Positions 1 through 11,943 are shown, counted from the first letter of the stretch. The stretch: DNA of 64,000 nucleotides from Paragorgia papillata (GCA_035771165.1 JAWNZC010000229.1:3111501-3175500), one strand, 5' to 3'. Translations and numbers: made by a program. The notes: a model not told the origin generated them from the letters alone.

Positions 1-1
1 C

Positions 2-730
2 TATGGTGAACTAGGAAGGGCACCCCTAATTATACAAATAGCTACACTTATAACAAAATATTGGTTTCGCATCAAAAGCTCAACTTTTACAGATACCCTC
101 GCTGGTGAAGCAGCGAGAGTCTGTATGGACTCTAATTTACAACCAATATTATTTACAAAATATTTACTACAACTATGTAATATAGAAGTTAATAATTTTA
201 AAAATTTTGTAATACCACCCGAAGAACAAGGAAATTTTTGCCATTACTTGAGGAATAAATTACATGAGTTTTATACTGAATACTGGAAAGAGCAGATTCA
301 ACAAGGTGGAAATAATGGCAAATTAAGAGTCTTTAAAAAACTGAAAATAAATTTTGGCTTTGAAAAATATCTTTCTTCAATTCGCAACTTCAAACATCGT
401 CAAGCGGTTACAAAATTAAGAATTTCAGCTCATAAACTACCTGTTGAAACTGGTCGATACGGAAATGTTTCATACAGTGAAAGATTATGCAAACATTGTG
501 ATCTAAATGAGATTGGGAACGAACAACACCTTTTAATGTCATGCAGAAACACAAAGTTTGCCGATCTTAGAGTTAATTTTATGGAAAGTCTCTGTAAAAT
601 AAATAACTCATTTTCTAAATTTAGCTATCAAGACCTTTTCATGTATGTCATTGCTATGCAAGACAAAACAATTATGACTTTGGTAGCTAAATACTGTTTT
701 AATGTTTTAAGAAGTTTTGAAAGTTTATAG
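2..730 (+). CDS. LINE reverse-transcriptase protein, C-terminal end (partial)
   Basis: The frame is open from the left edge of the window to a TAG at 728-730, so this is the 3' end of a longer ORF. It has the usual tail of a non-LTR retrotransposon ORF2: an ELGR-type segment followed by an aromatic 'KYW' (about nt 8-85), then a zinc-knuckle-like CxxC...H...C cluster (CKHCDLNEIGNEQHLLMSC, nt 487-543). The polymerase core would lie to the left, outside the window. An AATAAA at 803-808 follows the stop, as expected for a LINE 3' UTR. The clade cannot be assigned. The fragment has no internal stop. Confidence 0.7.
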   Translation, partial: YGELGRAPLIIQIATLITKYWFRIKSSTFTDTLAGEAARVCMDSNLQPILFTKYLLQLCNIEVNNFKNFVIPPEEQGNFCHYLRNKLHEFYTEYWKEQIQQGGNNGKLRVFKKLKINFGFEKYLSSIRNFKHRQAVTKLRISAHKLPVETGRYGNVSYSERLCKHCDLNEIGNEQHLLMSCRNTKFADLRVNFMESLCKINNSFSKFSYQDLFMYVIAMQDKTIMTLVAKYCFNVLRSFESL

Positions 731-860
731 TTGAGCACGTACTCTAGTTTATATGTTATATGTATGTATCTTATATACCAAATCTGGTATTTATGTTGTT
801 TGAATAAAGCCTGTATTTCCTATTACATGAAGTGTTGGTACAGTCTGTTATGAATTCAAT

Positions 861-2373
861 ATGGCAGCTTGTCAGCAATGTTCTGCGGAGTTTCCTTCCC
901 AAATTTACATTCAGTTTTGTCCTTCTTGTGGCTTTGAAAGAAACGGTAAGGTTCCATTAAATTATTGGGTATTGTTTAGTGATTTAAAGTACAGAGTACT
1001 CAGAGGTTAAATAGCATATGTTTACAATATCTCACAGTATAAACGTCAGTATTCATACAATATCTTTTCATTTTATTTTATAAATTATATTGCAGTGGTT
1101 ATCGAACGTAGAGTCATAGAGCATTATTTCCATCTTGGTTATAAATACGAATTTATAACCAAGCTACTAAAAAATGAACATGGTATAGAGATGACCGTTC
1201 GCACTTTAAAGAGACGTTTGAATGATTATCAATTATCACGACAATCACGTCGAAAAGAAAACCAGAATTTTAATGAAGAGCACGTCAGAAACGTTATAAA
1301 TCAAGAAATGCAAGGTGCGGGATCTTTGGCTGGTTACAGAAAGATGTGGCACATTCTGCGACTGAAACATCATCTACATGTACCACGGAAGCTTGTCGCA
1401 AGGGTTCTAAGAGAACTTGACCCAGAAGCAAGCAGTATGAGAAGAAAGAAAAGGCTGAGAAGGCGTCAGTATATCTCCCAAGGTCCTAATCAGTGTTGGC
1501 ATATTGATGGTGTGTATGCAATGATCGAGTATTTATTGTCGGTTTTGTTAGTGTATTATTGACTGTAGCCAAATTATTAACCTTTAATGGGTTATTCTAG
1601 AAATTTCATTTTCTTATTAACAGGTTATGATAAGTTGAAGCCATTTGGCTTCGCTATTCATGGTGCTGTCGACGGTTTTAGTAGGAAAGTTCTGTGATTA
1701 GAGGTTACAAGATCCAACAACGCTCCAGAAACCGTTGCTCAGTTCTATCTAGTATCTAGATTTTGTAAGGCAAAAGAGAGGTTGTCCTCTACAGACAAGA
1801 ACTGATTGTGGAACTGAAAATGGTGTAATTGCTGCTGCACAATGCTACTTTCGAACGAATGATGATGGTCCATTTCCTGGGGAACAAGCTCATGTTTATG
1901 GTACTTCTACACATAACCAGAGGATTGAAAACTGGTGGTCTCATTTAAAAAAGACATGTACGAGTTGGTGGATTCAATTTTTCAAAGATCTGGTTGAGGA
2001 AAAGCAATTAAACTTGGATGATGAGTTCACTAGTGAATGCTTGTGGTTTGCTTTTAATGGTGTTCTTCAAAGTTCCCTTGACGAAGCACAGTTATACTGG
2101 AATACCCATTACATCAGACCATCTCGCCATGAAACCGTGGCTGGAGTACCGAATATCCTATTTGCTATTCCAGAGCAATTTGGAGGCTTTGACTTCCGTG
2201 TCCAAGTTTCTGATAAGTTACAGGAAGTGCAACTTAGATGCTCACAAGCAAACAACGAGAATGAATTTCAGGACTATTTTCAGTACTTGATGGAATTTTA
2301 TGAACTACAGTATCCATCAGATTATAATGAGGCTGTTCAAGTATTTAATATTTTAATGAGACACACAAATTAA
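861..2373 (+). pseudogene. Degenerate IS3-like DDE integrase gene of a eukaryotic transposon
   Basis: Exon 1 (861-945) encodes a zinc ribbon with two CxxC pairs and joins in frame across a GT-AG intron (946-1095) to the second exon at 1096. That exon carries a helix-turn-helix-like region and an integrase N-terminus, with the first catalytic Asp in CWHIDG near 1498-1511. A second GT-AG intron (1510-1623) joins in frame to the segment holding the next integrase motif. The copy is broken: a TGA stands at about 1695 where family members usually have Trp, and the frame is lost again before about 1810. Further on are a DxGTEN motif, a QRIENWW motif with the catalytic Glu, and an open C-terminus (2014-2373). 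This looks like a dead copy of a captured-integrase transposon of the IS3EU kind; that family name is from memory. Confidence 0.65.
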
Positions 2374-2642
2374 ACACTTTTTTAATTATTTTGACTCTCA
2401 ACTATTAGATCCACAATATAAACACAATAAGAATTTTGATGAGCACTTACTTGTTCTCAGAACCCTCCCATAAGCATACTACAGTATATGTTAATTTGTT
2501 TTAAAAAGTGCTACAAGTATGCTTTTAAGAGTCTGAGTTTCAGAATTTAATAATTATGAATGATCACTGACAGTATGATTTACAATGGTCGTTGTGTGTC
2601 TTAAGACTAGTCATAAAGTAACTACAGCCGTAACCCCAAGGT

Positions 2643-3020
2643 CAACCTCGTACCCAGGGCCATTTGTAGGGAACTGGGCCAAGATGGCGTAAACAAATGG
2701 CCCTGGTGGAGGCAAGGCTATCTAAGCCTCTGATTGGTCAAGAGCTTATGGCGTAAATCAGACGGTTTGATTTTTTTGATTTTTTTTAAAATTGTATTTT
2801 GACCTTGTCGGTTGTTCCTGCACACGGCACGGGAAATTATATTTTAAACCATGCAATAATTAGGTATAATTACTCTGTAAAGAACTGAGTTCTAGTTAAT
2901 AAAATGCGCAATATACTGTGCATTTTGAGCTAGCCTCCACCAGGGCCATTTGTTCCCGCCATTTTGTTTTATTCTACATCTTGGCCCAGTTCCCTACAAA
3001 TGGCTCTGGGTACAAGGTTG
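2643..3020. mobile_element. MITE with long terminal inverted repeats and 9-bp target duplication (copy A1)
   Basis: The ends read caacctcgtacccagggcc and its imperfect reverse complement, extending inward over about 60 bp of inverted repeat. A direct 9-bp repeat, ccccaaggt, flanks it exactly (2634-2642 and 3021-3029). A relative with the same ends and a different 9-bp duplication lies at 54808-55698. A 9-bp TSD fits Mutator-like (MULE) mobilisation; no coding capacity is seen. Confidence 0.85.
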
Positions 3021-3029
3021 CCCCAAGGT

Positions 3030-3519
3030 ATATATTTTTAAAAATTTAACACCCCTCATAAAGTTCAAGAAAAACTTTCGTGCCCTATTCAAATACTGTG
3101 GTAAAGCATACCCCATCTGGAATATTAAAACATAGTTACCAAAATTTGAAATGTTAAAATTTTGCACTATCAACAGCATTCAAAAAGTTGCTCTCTGTCA
3201 TAGATCAACTGTATGTAACACAAAAACTATGAAGCCTGACTAGTAAATATCTCATATGCACTCAAACAATGTTGTGCTCTATTAAATAAGAAGGCACAAT
3301 TTTCATTTATCATCATCAGTTTTCATTTCCCCCTCCACCACAATGGGTGTCAATACTTTATGACTAGTCCCCTAAAATATACTGTAGTGTGTATATAAGA
3401 TTCTTAAAAGTTTTTTTCATATAAGTTAACAAGTAGTAAAACCTTCACCTTGTTCCATTCATATCTTACTAACAATAACGTCAATGGCAATTGCCTACAT
3501 ATACACTATCTACACCTGA
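3030..3519. other. Intergenic, no gene recognised
   Basis: AT-rich sequence downstream of the HECT gene's stop codon. It presumably includes that gene's 3' UTR, but I could not pick a poly(A) signal with confidence. Confidence 0.4.
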
Positions 3520-6500
3520 CTATAGAAGACCAAACCCAAAGTACTCTTCCAGGGCATCATCCAATGCTTTTTCAAAATCCTTGCTGTCGCTGTAGTGCAT
3601 TGGAAACATGATACTTTGATCACATGTAGCAACAGTTGGACGACACTTGCAGTCTGCTGGACAACCATGCTTGAATTTAAGCGTGATGTGTACTTCGGTG
3701 CCAAGTGGTGTGATCGTATTGCTTCCTGTTATAAACCTGTACAGCTTTGACAACGGATTGTCTGTACCTACAGCAGGAAGAAAGTATTTTTGCATTGATT
3801 CATTGTCATACTATACATGTTGCAAGGAAATCAGTCCCACAGTAATACGCCCCGCACGTGTGGGTGATATTTCTAGGAGATTTACCCTCTCTCCTGGAGA
3901 GAAATTTCTTAGGAATTTCCCCCTGTGGGGGTTGGGTTTTCTGTGACACCAGCTTGAGCTTGGTACTAGTCTCGTAATTCCTAAAATACTCCACATATAA
4001 GTTACTGTATCAAATAACATACAGTACAATAACCTCATTTCTAAGTAATACCTTATTATAGTAAATTTACGACTCACTTAAATTAATGCGGATTTTAAAA
4101 ATTTGTGTTAATTTAATTAACGTTAGATTTTAAAAGACGCAATCCATGTTAATTAGATTTCGCATTGATTTATGTCACGTTAATAAAATGCATTGTTAAT
4201 TTCTTATAAGGTAATCATCGCCAACAGAATTCAAAAGGCATTTGCTGTTTATAAGAAGTAAGAGTAAAATTCACAAACATACTTGAATAATTTCTAAAGG
4301 CAATAAAATGTTGAAACCCATAAATTTATTAATTCCGGTGTTCCTCCACAAAAACCAGAATACATGTTACAAAATTGTGGAAATTTGTGCCTTCTCTTGT
4401 TTCCACTTCTTGAATATAATCACAAAAAAACTTGTGGATATTTATTTCTACTGTTTTTTTGTTGCTGCCTTCTGGACTGTTATCCACAATAATATTATCC
4501 AAGATTTTATCTGCAGTTAACTGGAAGTGGGCAGCACCTTCTATGGTAAGCATTGTGGCCATAACCTCTGTGTGATGCTTAACTTGCTCCAGCACTCCAA
4601 ACAGCATCAAACCAGATGTCAACTGGTCCATCATTGCCAACATGCGGTGCATTCCTTCAATCACTAGTGACCTGAAAATATGGAAAACAACAATCTGTAC
4701 TGTACATATTCCTTTTGTTCTTAACTCTTACCATTAACCTATTGGCAATTAATTTCCCCAGATAGCATATTATACCAAGAACAGTCAAAAGAGTCACAAA
4801 ACTGCAGAGTCCATCATCACTTGTTTAACACATTGAGGTGCAAGGGTCCCCCCTTGACAAGTAAAATCTTCTGTCATTAGACAGAGCAACATAGCCTGGC
4901 GTTAGACAGAGTAAATGCACAAAAATAATCCAACTGATGCAAGTGTGTAAAATATACCGAATGATTTCATTCCGTGAATTTAAATTCTCTTTAGAAGGAA
5001 CACCTCGGTATCCAATTGACTGTGGAACATCAAGTGTGGTGTCTTCAGACAACAAAGCCCTCACTTCTTCATCAGTTGTGCATCTCTTTATCTAAATGTT
5101 GTAATAAAATCAATACGGAATTAAAATGATTGACAAAAGTACGGTAATAAATATAAATATGTGCATATAAATAGAAAAAAACATTGTGTATGCAATGTCT
5201 ATTTGACAGCAAGATGGAAGCTAGTAGTTACACAGACGTATTATACACTATAACTTGCTATCAAAATAACATGCAAATGTTCAGTTCAATTTCATTTGCC
5301 AATTTGTTGTCAATTCCACTATTCGGGCATTGACAAGAGCATCTGCACACTTGTCTATTGTACTTGTCTATTGAGACAACCAGTATATGATTCAGGGCAC
5401 ATAATTATTACACCTTTAATGGATTATTTACCCCTTACAGTTATGCATTTAAAAAATTAGCACATCTGCATCATGTGCTGCTAAAGCATAATTATTGTAA
5501 ATAACTGGTATTTTACATTTTTACATAACGAAGTGTGCCTTGTCAATTTCCTTCTTGATTGTTCATCTTCCAAATGCTCCAACCAATTATATGACTGGAT
5601 ACTGCATATCCCTCTCGCAACATAAGCAAAAACATTCTCAGATAACAAGCAAGGGGCTGGTCCTTCTTGGGCAATAGATGACGCCATCAATTCACCAGCA
5701 ACCTTGAATTCTTCATTTACCAAAGCTCGAGTGTTAACCAATGGATACCCAGTTGAATTGAATAAGGTGAACTTGATATGCTGCAAAACATCTGCAAAGC
5801 ACAATAAAAAGCACAATATTTTATTACAACTAACATTTGAGGTACCATACAGGCCATGAACTACTTAAAAAGAGAATGTTGATCGGTGTAAAATAAATGT
5901 TGGTTACATTTAACCTGCAACCTTGGGTCTTTCCTTGACAAGTAAAATCATCTGGTGTTAGACAGAGTAAAATGACAAGGTAGGGTGCACCAGGGCACAT
6001 TTGTGCATTAAATTGGTTAAACCTCAAAATTTATTTTACTCTATCTATAATATCACACTGTATACAGTATGTTTACCGATCAAGGGGAAGTTTTGGCAAA
6101 TTAATGGTTACTTAAATTGAGACAGAGTACAGTACATGGTGGCCATTATCTGTCATCATCAAATTACCATGGAATAAAAGTTCATGTAAGCATTTCAATA
6201 TAAGCCATCAATTATTAAAAAATTCTCACCTGTAAAAAACTCCCGCCTTGGGCCACCTCCATCCACTGCTGGTTCACCAAGGAAAGTAATCTTAAGGACT
6301 GCCTCTGGCTTAAACCATTTTCTCTTTCTGGCATCCATGTAGTCGTTAAAACCTTCACGCCTCCGAATAGACGCTCTGTTTATGGTTGTTCCGATCGTGT
6401 TATTTTTAAGTTTTTCAACAACTTTCTTTCGAGCTTCTTCAGACTGATGTGAAAGATCACCCAACTCATCCGGAAGATCACTAATTTCTTCAACAGGTTT

Positions 6501-7366
6501 ATCTTCATCCTCATTGGGTTCAACATCTCCGATTGGGTCCACCCAGTTTTCAGCACACATGTCTGCATGCACTGCAATGTCATTACGAGAAAAATAACCT
6601 AGGCATGTAGGGTATTGATGTGGCACCAAATACTTCTCTATGCCGTGGTTACTGAGTGTGAATGATGATTGTTGGCTAGTGTTGGTTGTAGTTGGTTGTG
6701 GTTGGTTGTTTCTGGTGTTGGTTGTTCCACTATCTTGTGGTTCTTTCCAAGTGTTATCGTAGCTTGTGGTTGGTAAAGTAGTTGGGGATGATTGCACTGG
6801 TTTCTTGCTATCAATTACCATTGAAGTTATCTCCTCAATTTCTGCATCAGTGCTCTCATCAGACAATGAGTTCTCAAAGTCAGCTTTAGTACAGAGCCAA
6901 AAATACATTTTGGAATATGGCATAAGCAAATCTTTATTGTATTCAGAAAACAGAAATGGTGTATTGCTCTTAGGCAAGTTCTTCACAATGGACAAATCAT
7001 GGTACAATATAACGTATTTGCAATCTTTGTCAAATTGCTGATGATGACGCGCATGTTTTTCAACTGCTTTCTGTAAAAGAGTTGCAGCACTACTATCCGA
7101 AGAGATTGCAAGTGTTATCGTCCTTGATTTTACTTTAGTCAATGTGCCATCACCATTCTTATCTTGCACTAAGCCAACTTTAATTTTTACCTCTTCAGAT
7201 CGTTTTGCGCGTTTCCCTCCAGGTTTTGGCTTAAATTTGGATGACCGATCTTCCTCTTTCCTCTTGCGAAAGGCCTCCAAAGACAGTGGTTGAGCTTGCT
7301 TGGTTGTACATGTACTTGCACCTGTACTGGTATTGGCTCTGTTGCTTGACGAATGTTCAGATGCAT
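3520..7366 (-). CDS. HECT-domain E3 ubiquitin ligase, G2E3-like (five exons recognised, 5' end missing)
   Basis: Five minus-strand blocks join in frame through GT-AG introns: 7366-6230, 5791-5517, 5091-4958, 4671-4371 and 3810-3520, about 710 residues. The first block has a basic Lys/Arg-rich stretch, an acidic Ser/Thr-rich linker and a C-x11-H-x3-C element resembling a UBZ zinc finger whose first Cys is replaced by Tyr. It ends with the HECT N-lobe signature (DGGGPRREFF). The last block carries the C-lobe with the expected catalytic cysteine in RPTVATCDQ (codon 3622-3624), so the enzyme may be active. Family members pass ubiquitin from E2 to substrate via this Cys. The first block opens at a splice acceptor (7367-7368) in phase 1, so at least one upstream exon is missing from my model. 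Family assignment is by motif; the substrate is unknown. Confidence 0.75.
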
Positions 7367-7451
7367 CTAAAAATAACCTACTGTAAGATATTTTCTTTGC
7401 TTGACTGTAAGCTATCCATATATATATATATATATATATACCCACGGTCAT

Positions 7452-8180
7452 TTTTGCAGATTTTTACACCGAGAGTCTAATGCTCTATATTTACCCGTGG
7501 TGTGGGGGGCGAGGGTTTCCCATTGACAAGTGCATAACCACTGTGTATTATATATGGGGCTGGTTTATGAAATAGTCAATGTATGTATTAATGGATTGGT
7601 AAAATGCTATGGAAACTCAATAAAGTGGTCATTCTTATGGGAAATAGGAAGCATGCCCAGTGAAGAAGACGGTATACACAATATTTGATATTTATTGGAA
7701 TATGTTTATTCAAATTTATGTCTATTCACACAAAAATATACAACCACGTGGTCCTGACTACAGCATGAATTTACCCATACATTTACATATTTTACCTGTA
7801 AAAATTCACACATATACTTACAACTAGATGTGAATTTTTCCATCTTACATGGTATATTAAGTAAGCAGTTAGTCTGAACAGTAAATTTGATTTTCCTGTA
7901 TATTTTGCGGTAAAAATAGTAATATAACAATGTTTATCCGACGGTTAAGCGAGGTGAACACAGCAGGGGGTAATGTAGAGTAGCTGTATTTATTTATATT
8001 ATTAAAACACTGCTCAATTTTATGGTCAACGAACAAGTCATATAGATACATATTGATCTTATGAAAGAGGATATGAACAGTTAAATGGTATTAAACAGTA
8101 TGCATTTCTATGCCATATAAAATAAATCAATTATAAAATAGAATATAGTATTAACGTTACTATATATATATATACTCACA
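7452..8180. other. AT-rich intergenic DNA, no gene recognised
   Basis: Contains short (TA)n tracts at about 7417-7441 and 8160-8173 and nothing that looks coding. The missing 5' exon of the HECT gene could lie here. Confidence 0.35.
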
Positions 8181-8202
8181 CAGTGTGCTTGGGCTACCTA
8201 TG

Positions 8203-8421
8203 GGAAGAGCTATACATTTTGTACGGAAGAGCTATACATTTTGTACGGAAGAGCTATACATTTTCTACGGAAAAGCCATACATTTTCTACGGAAAAGCTA
8301 TACATTTTCTACGGAACGGCTATACATTTTGTACGGAACAGCTGTATATTTTCTACGGAACAGCTGTATATATACATTTCTACGGAAGCGCTCTACATTT
8401 TCTACGGAACGGCTATACATT
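8203..8421. repeat. 22-bp minisatellite, about ten units
   Basis: Consecutive units vary around gagctatacattttctacgg. Changes cluster at a few positions (tctacg/tgtacg, agag/aaag/aacg). The repeat is open in three forward frames, which makes spurious ORFs. A related degenerate array sharing the ttctacgga core is at 33615-33815. Confidence 0.85.
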
Positions 8422-8909
8422 CGAAATCAGTTCAAGGAGCGAGAATATTTATTTCAAGAATAGAAGTTTTTACAAGCTTGGTAAGTATTTTAAGTCTGAT
8501 TCGTAGTCAATTTTTAAATGTGATGTACTATAGACGTTGTTGGAGTGACGATAAGTTTTTGAAAGTCATATTTAACATTATTGATTCATTGTATATACTC
8601 TATTTAACATTGTATATACTGCTCTCAGACTAGTCAAAAGTGTGCATAAACAAAGTTGTTACAAGATATTGAGATCTCAAAACGTTGGTCCAGATTATGG
8701 AAAACATTGTGCAACTCCCTTTATATGAGCAAGTGAGTTTCACAACTCTGTAAGTTCTGGGCTTATACAACCTTGTAAAGGTTTTAGAAAACTTACAATC
8801 AAAATAGGACCAAACAAATTACAACAATGCGGCAAATTTTCCTGTGTAATCCACAATAGCAGACATGTGGTCAATTGCCAAAAGCTGTAGACCACCCTCT
8901 GGTGCTTCA

Positions 8910-9235
8910 CTTGGCAACAACAACCAGACAGTGAACTTTAACTTACATCGAGTTCACTGGTGAAGACAAAGTAAGACTCGACTATTCATTTGTGTTTTTA
9001 AAAAAGGGTAAAGAAAATTACGAAGGGGTCATTTCAGAATATGTTACAATATTGACAAAGAAGCCATGCACAAATTACCTACCTTATCTTTTTTGCAGTA
9101 TGCTTATAATTTTAACTTTTGTGTTGGACTCTCGGACCAGTCCAAATATTTCAGTGTTTTCCCGCTCTTTTTCTGAGGACGAGCTCGGACGTCGCGTCGC
9201 GCATGCGCAAAACGTTTGGCAGCGGTGTTCTCTAA
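8910..9235 (+). repeat. Dispersed repeat with 'ggcagcggtgtt' end, copy 1
   Basis: Shares long stretches with 49498-51445 (interrupted) and with 52677-53030 (inverted). Common landmarks are caaccagacagtg near the left, the ctcgactattcatttgtg block, and gcgcatgcgcaaaacg plus ggcagcggtgtt at the right end. The left terminal repeat is missing here, so this copy is probably truncated. Confidence 0.75.
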
Positions 9236-9399
9236 CCATTTACTCAAGAAAAAGCATTGATCAAAGCAACTGTAGTGTTATGCACACGTATCTCCTAGTT
9301 AATTCTAGTAGGTTTAGACGAGAATGGATCTAGCTAAAGAAAATCAGTTACTCATGCATGCCAGAAGTGAGACGGCAGAAGTGAGAAAGCATACACGTA

Positions 9400-9735
9400 T
9401 ATATGCCACTGGGGACTTATACTAGATTAAAGAGCATGAAATTCTGTACAACATATGTAAATTTTAAAAAAATCGTATAGAATAGCGCCTGAGAAAATTG
9501 TGTTAATATCTGAGGTAATCTGAAATATGCATCGCAACCCGTCAGTCGCGTATTAATGACGCCGCGCCGCAATTTGTTTAACGCTCGTCTGCGTCTTTCA
9601 TGGGTCTGTGCCACTCTGGAGACTTATACTAAATTAAAAAGCATGAAATTCTGTACAACATAAATTTAAAAAAATCGTATAGAATAGCGGCTGAGAAAAT
9701 TGTGTTTATATCTGATGTAATATGAAATATACAAC
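9400..9735. repeat. Tandem duplication of a unit of about 205 bp
   Basis: The block from gccactggggacttatac (about 9401) through gagaaaattgtgtt is repeated from about 9608 with small indels and substitutions. No coding potential. Confidence 0.7.
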
Positions 9736-9785
9736 ATAACCCCCCTGATGAATATGGAGATAACTTCGCAATAAGTGCGATAATT

Positions 9786-9840
9786 GAATCGACGGCTGAA
9801 TATCGAAGGCCGAATCGAAGGCTGAATCGAAGGCTGAATG
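9786..9840. repeat. Short tandem repeat of gaatcgaaggct type
   Basis: Four degenerate copies of a 12-14 bp unit (cgaaggctgaat) occur in a row. Confidence 0.6.
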
Positions 9841-9966
9841 TGGTGCATACTTCACAGTGGTTATCTTTTTAGAACTCTCTCACATTTATACTAGAATCAG
9901 ACAACTCGGCCTGGTTGACCTTTCGTATATAAGCTCATTGTTTGTTTACACTCTTTACGTTTCTCT

Positions 9967-10008
9967 CTGATGAAGGGCCTTCGCTCGAAACGTTAGACTC
10001 CTACGTTC
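9967..10008 (+). ncRNA. Possible hammerhead-ribozyme core, as in Penelope-like elements
   Basis: CTGATGA (9967-9973) and GAAA (9987-9990) are separated by GGGC-CTTC-GCTC, which can form stem II with one G-U pair. After GAAA, ACGT (9990-9993) can pair with ACGT (10003-10006) as stem III. I could not build a convincing stem I, so activity is doubtful. Hammerheads of this layout, with an extra A after CTGATGA, are known in Penelope-like retroelements of cnidarians; assignment here rests on motif shape only. Confidence 0.35.
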
Positions 10009-10334
10009 TCTGTTTCGGCAGTATATCTAACCTTACTATATTTCGATTGTTGTTTCTACACTGCCTACGCAGCACGCTACTTTTATTTCACTATTTGCAT
10101 GGTTTTCTATATAGTCTACTTAATTGCTCGGCGCGGCCGGCTTTTAGGCACTGCATCAGTATAATTGAATGCTTTCAATAAAATATTTAACATTTGTAGA
10201 TATTAGGTAACCGATGGCTAATCTGTTAACATAATTGTCTAATTTAATAATGGCTAAGCAATTACTGAATCTTAGAGAATGGTTTTATCTGGTTTACCTA
10301 TATGAAGAAATTCAAAATCGATATAACCGATTAC

Positions 10335-10712
10335 TCATTGGTTAAATTAACCATTTCATAATGGTTAGGGTAAATATAACCAAACAATATTTGGTTAAAA
10401 AACAACCAATTCACAATGGTTAAATTGATAAACTTTCTGATTTGTTGAAATAACCAATTTTCTATAGTTATAGTAAATATAACCAATTGGCCATTGGTTA
10501 AAATAACCAATTTTTTATGGTTACAAAACTTATAACCATTATCATGTTGGTTGAAATAACCAGTTTATAATGGTTACAACAAATGTGACCAATATTAAAT
10601 TGGTTAAAATAACCAATAATAATGGTTGGAATTGGTTTAACCAATAGCAAATTAGTTAAAATAACCATTCGAAATTGGTGATAACCAATAAAAATTGGTT
10701 ATTTTAACCAGT
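10335..10712. repeat. Minisatellite of TAACCA/TGGTTA palindromic units (about 7 x 53 bp)
   Basis: A unit of about 53 bp, starting ttaaaataaccaat and containing inverted aaccat / atggtt halves, recurs about seven times. It yields dozens of AACCA and TGGTT half-sites. It lies about 1.2 kb upstream of the PKS-NRPS start. The right flank (tttttacagtgta) resembles a transposon end, so this may be the body of a non-autonomous element. Confidence 0.75.
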
Positions 10713-11179
10713 CTGTTTTTTACAGTGTAATATTTAACAAATTTCGTAAAAGCCATAGAGATCATAATTAGTAAATTAGAGGAGGCCTAAGTATGGGATA
10801 TTAAGCCAACCAATAGACATGACGTTCAGTAGCGTTAGTCGACTGCAATTACCAGAATACTTTGCCATCCGCAAAGTATTCTGGCACTTGTAGTCACCCG
10901 ACAAATCGTGCGTATGGACTATTGTAACTATTTGAAGACCGCCATTAGTAGGAACTAAGCAGAATTCCAGAATAAGGCAGTCATTAGTTTAAAGGATGGT
11001 ATTTTCCTGAAAAGTAAATCCATTATGGCAACCAAAACTTGGAGTTATCAAAGAACATTTCGGTCAAATATAAAGTGGGCATTTTGTTTTAACGTTGCCA
11101 TTAAAGTGCCTGCAAAAAGACTAGATGTCAGATGGTATGAGCAAAATTAACTTCTGACGTATTTAGGATAAAGGCATAA

Positions 11180-11545
11180 AGGACTGGGTTGGTAATCATC
11201 CTTACTTGCAGCCAGCGGCTGAATTGCGAAGGACGCAGATCAACGTGGCCGTGTCGAGGCATATCAAAGGCGCTCCAAGCAGCCGCCAACGACACAGTTC
11301 AGACCAACAACGGATCACAGCTAAGATGTTAGGTATTGATTTTATGGAGGGAGGAAAACCAGAGAACCCGGCGAAAAACCCTCGAAGCACAGGAAAGATC
11401 AACTACAACCCTACTCACATGAGTCCAATCCCGACAACGGGGTCATTCCCAAGCGGTCACCCATCCAAGTACTAACCCTCTCACCAAAAAGTTAAGCCCG
11501 GTTAGACGGCAGCGCGCTAACAGCACACGCCACCCGTGCTCTATT
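11180..11545 (-). mobile_element. SINE with a 5S-rRNA-derived head
   Basis: Read on the minus strand, 11545-11430 contains gggttagtacttggatgggt followed by gaccgcttgggaat, which matches the internal promoter and 3' part of eukaryotic 5S rRNA. The body continues to about 11180 and includes a core, ccgggttctctggttttcct, also found in modified form in the tRNA-headed SINE near 51960. It is a retrotransposed element, not a functional 5S gene, because the 5' half of 5S is not recognisable. Confidence 0.7.
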
Positions 11546-11871
11546 TAGTGAAAGAAGCAAAGTGTTCTTATACCAAGAGTGTGGTACTGTCTGTAAATTC
11601 GTAATAACACCAAAAGTGCTGTCTATAACTTATATATGATTAGCTTACCCGCGTAAACTCATGTCACACTACCACGGATTGCTCTGGAGAGTCTACAATG
11701 GCTACCCATAAGCTATATATCCATGCCCCACTTCATGTTTCCACTGCATGTTTCAATGTTTTGTTACATTTCCGCGTGCACTGTTTCCTTTCAAGAAGCG
11801 TAAGACACATTAGTTTCTTGTAATGTCGGCCATCAAATAGTTACAATTTTCTCGCTATAGACCCACTGGCC

Positions 11872-11910
11872 TATATATAATTGGATTTGGGTACCAATAA
11901 ATCATCAGTC
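11872..11910 (+). promoter_or_regulatory. TATA box and initiator of the PKS-NRPS gene
   Basis: tatatataat at 11872-11881 contains a TATAAT starting at 11876. An initiator-like TCAGTC at 11905-11910 would put +1 at A11907, 31 bp downstream, which is the canonical spacing. The implied 5' UTR is 37 nt. An in-frame TAG at 11917-11919 lies between +1 and the ATG, so translation cannot start further upstream. Confidence 0.55.
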
Positions 11911-11943
11911 GTGCATTAGTTTAATAAGAACCTCTTTGTAGGG

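Noticed and set aside
8183..8633. Overlapping ORFs over the 22-bp minisatellite
   Set aside because: Three frames are open at once because of the repeat; no domain or codon bias.
11430..11545. Functional 5S rRNA gene on the minus strand
   Set aside because: Only the promoter and 3' part match; the 5' half is missing and a SINE body follows.
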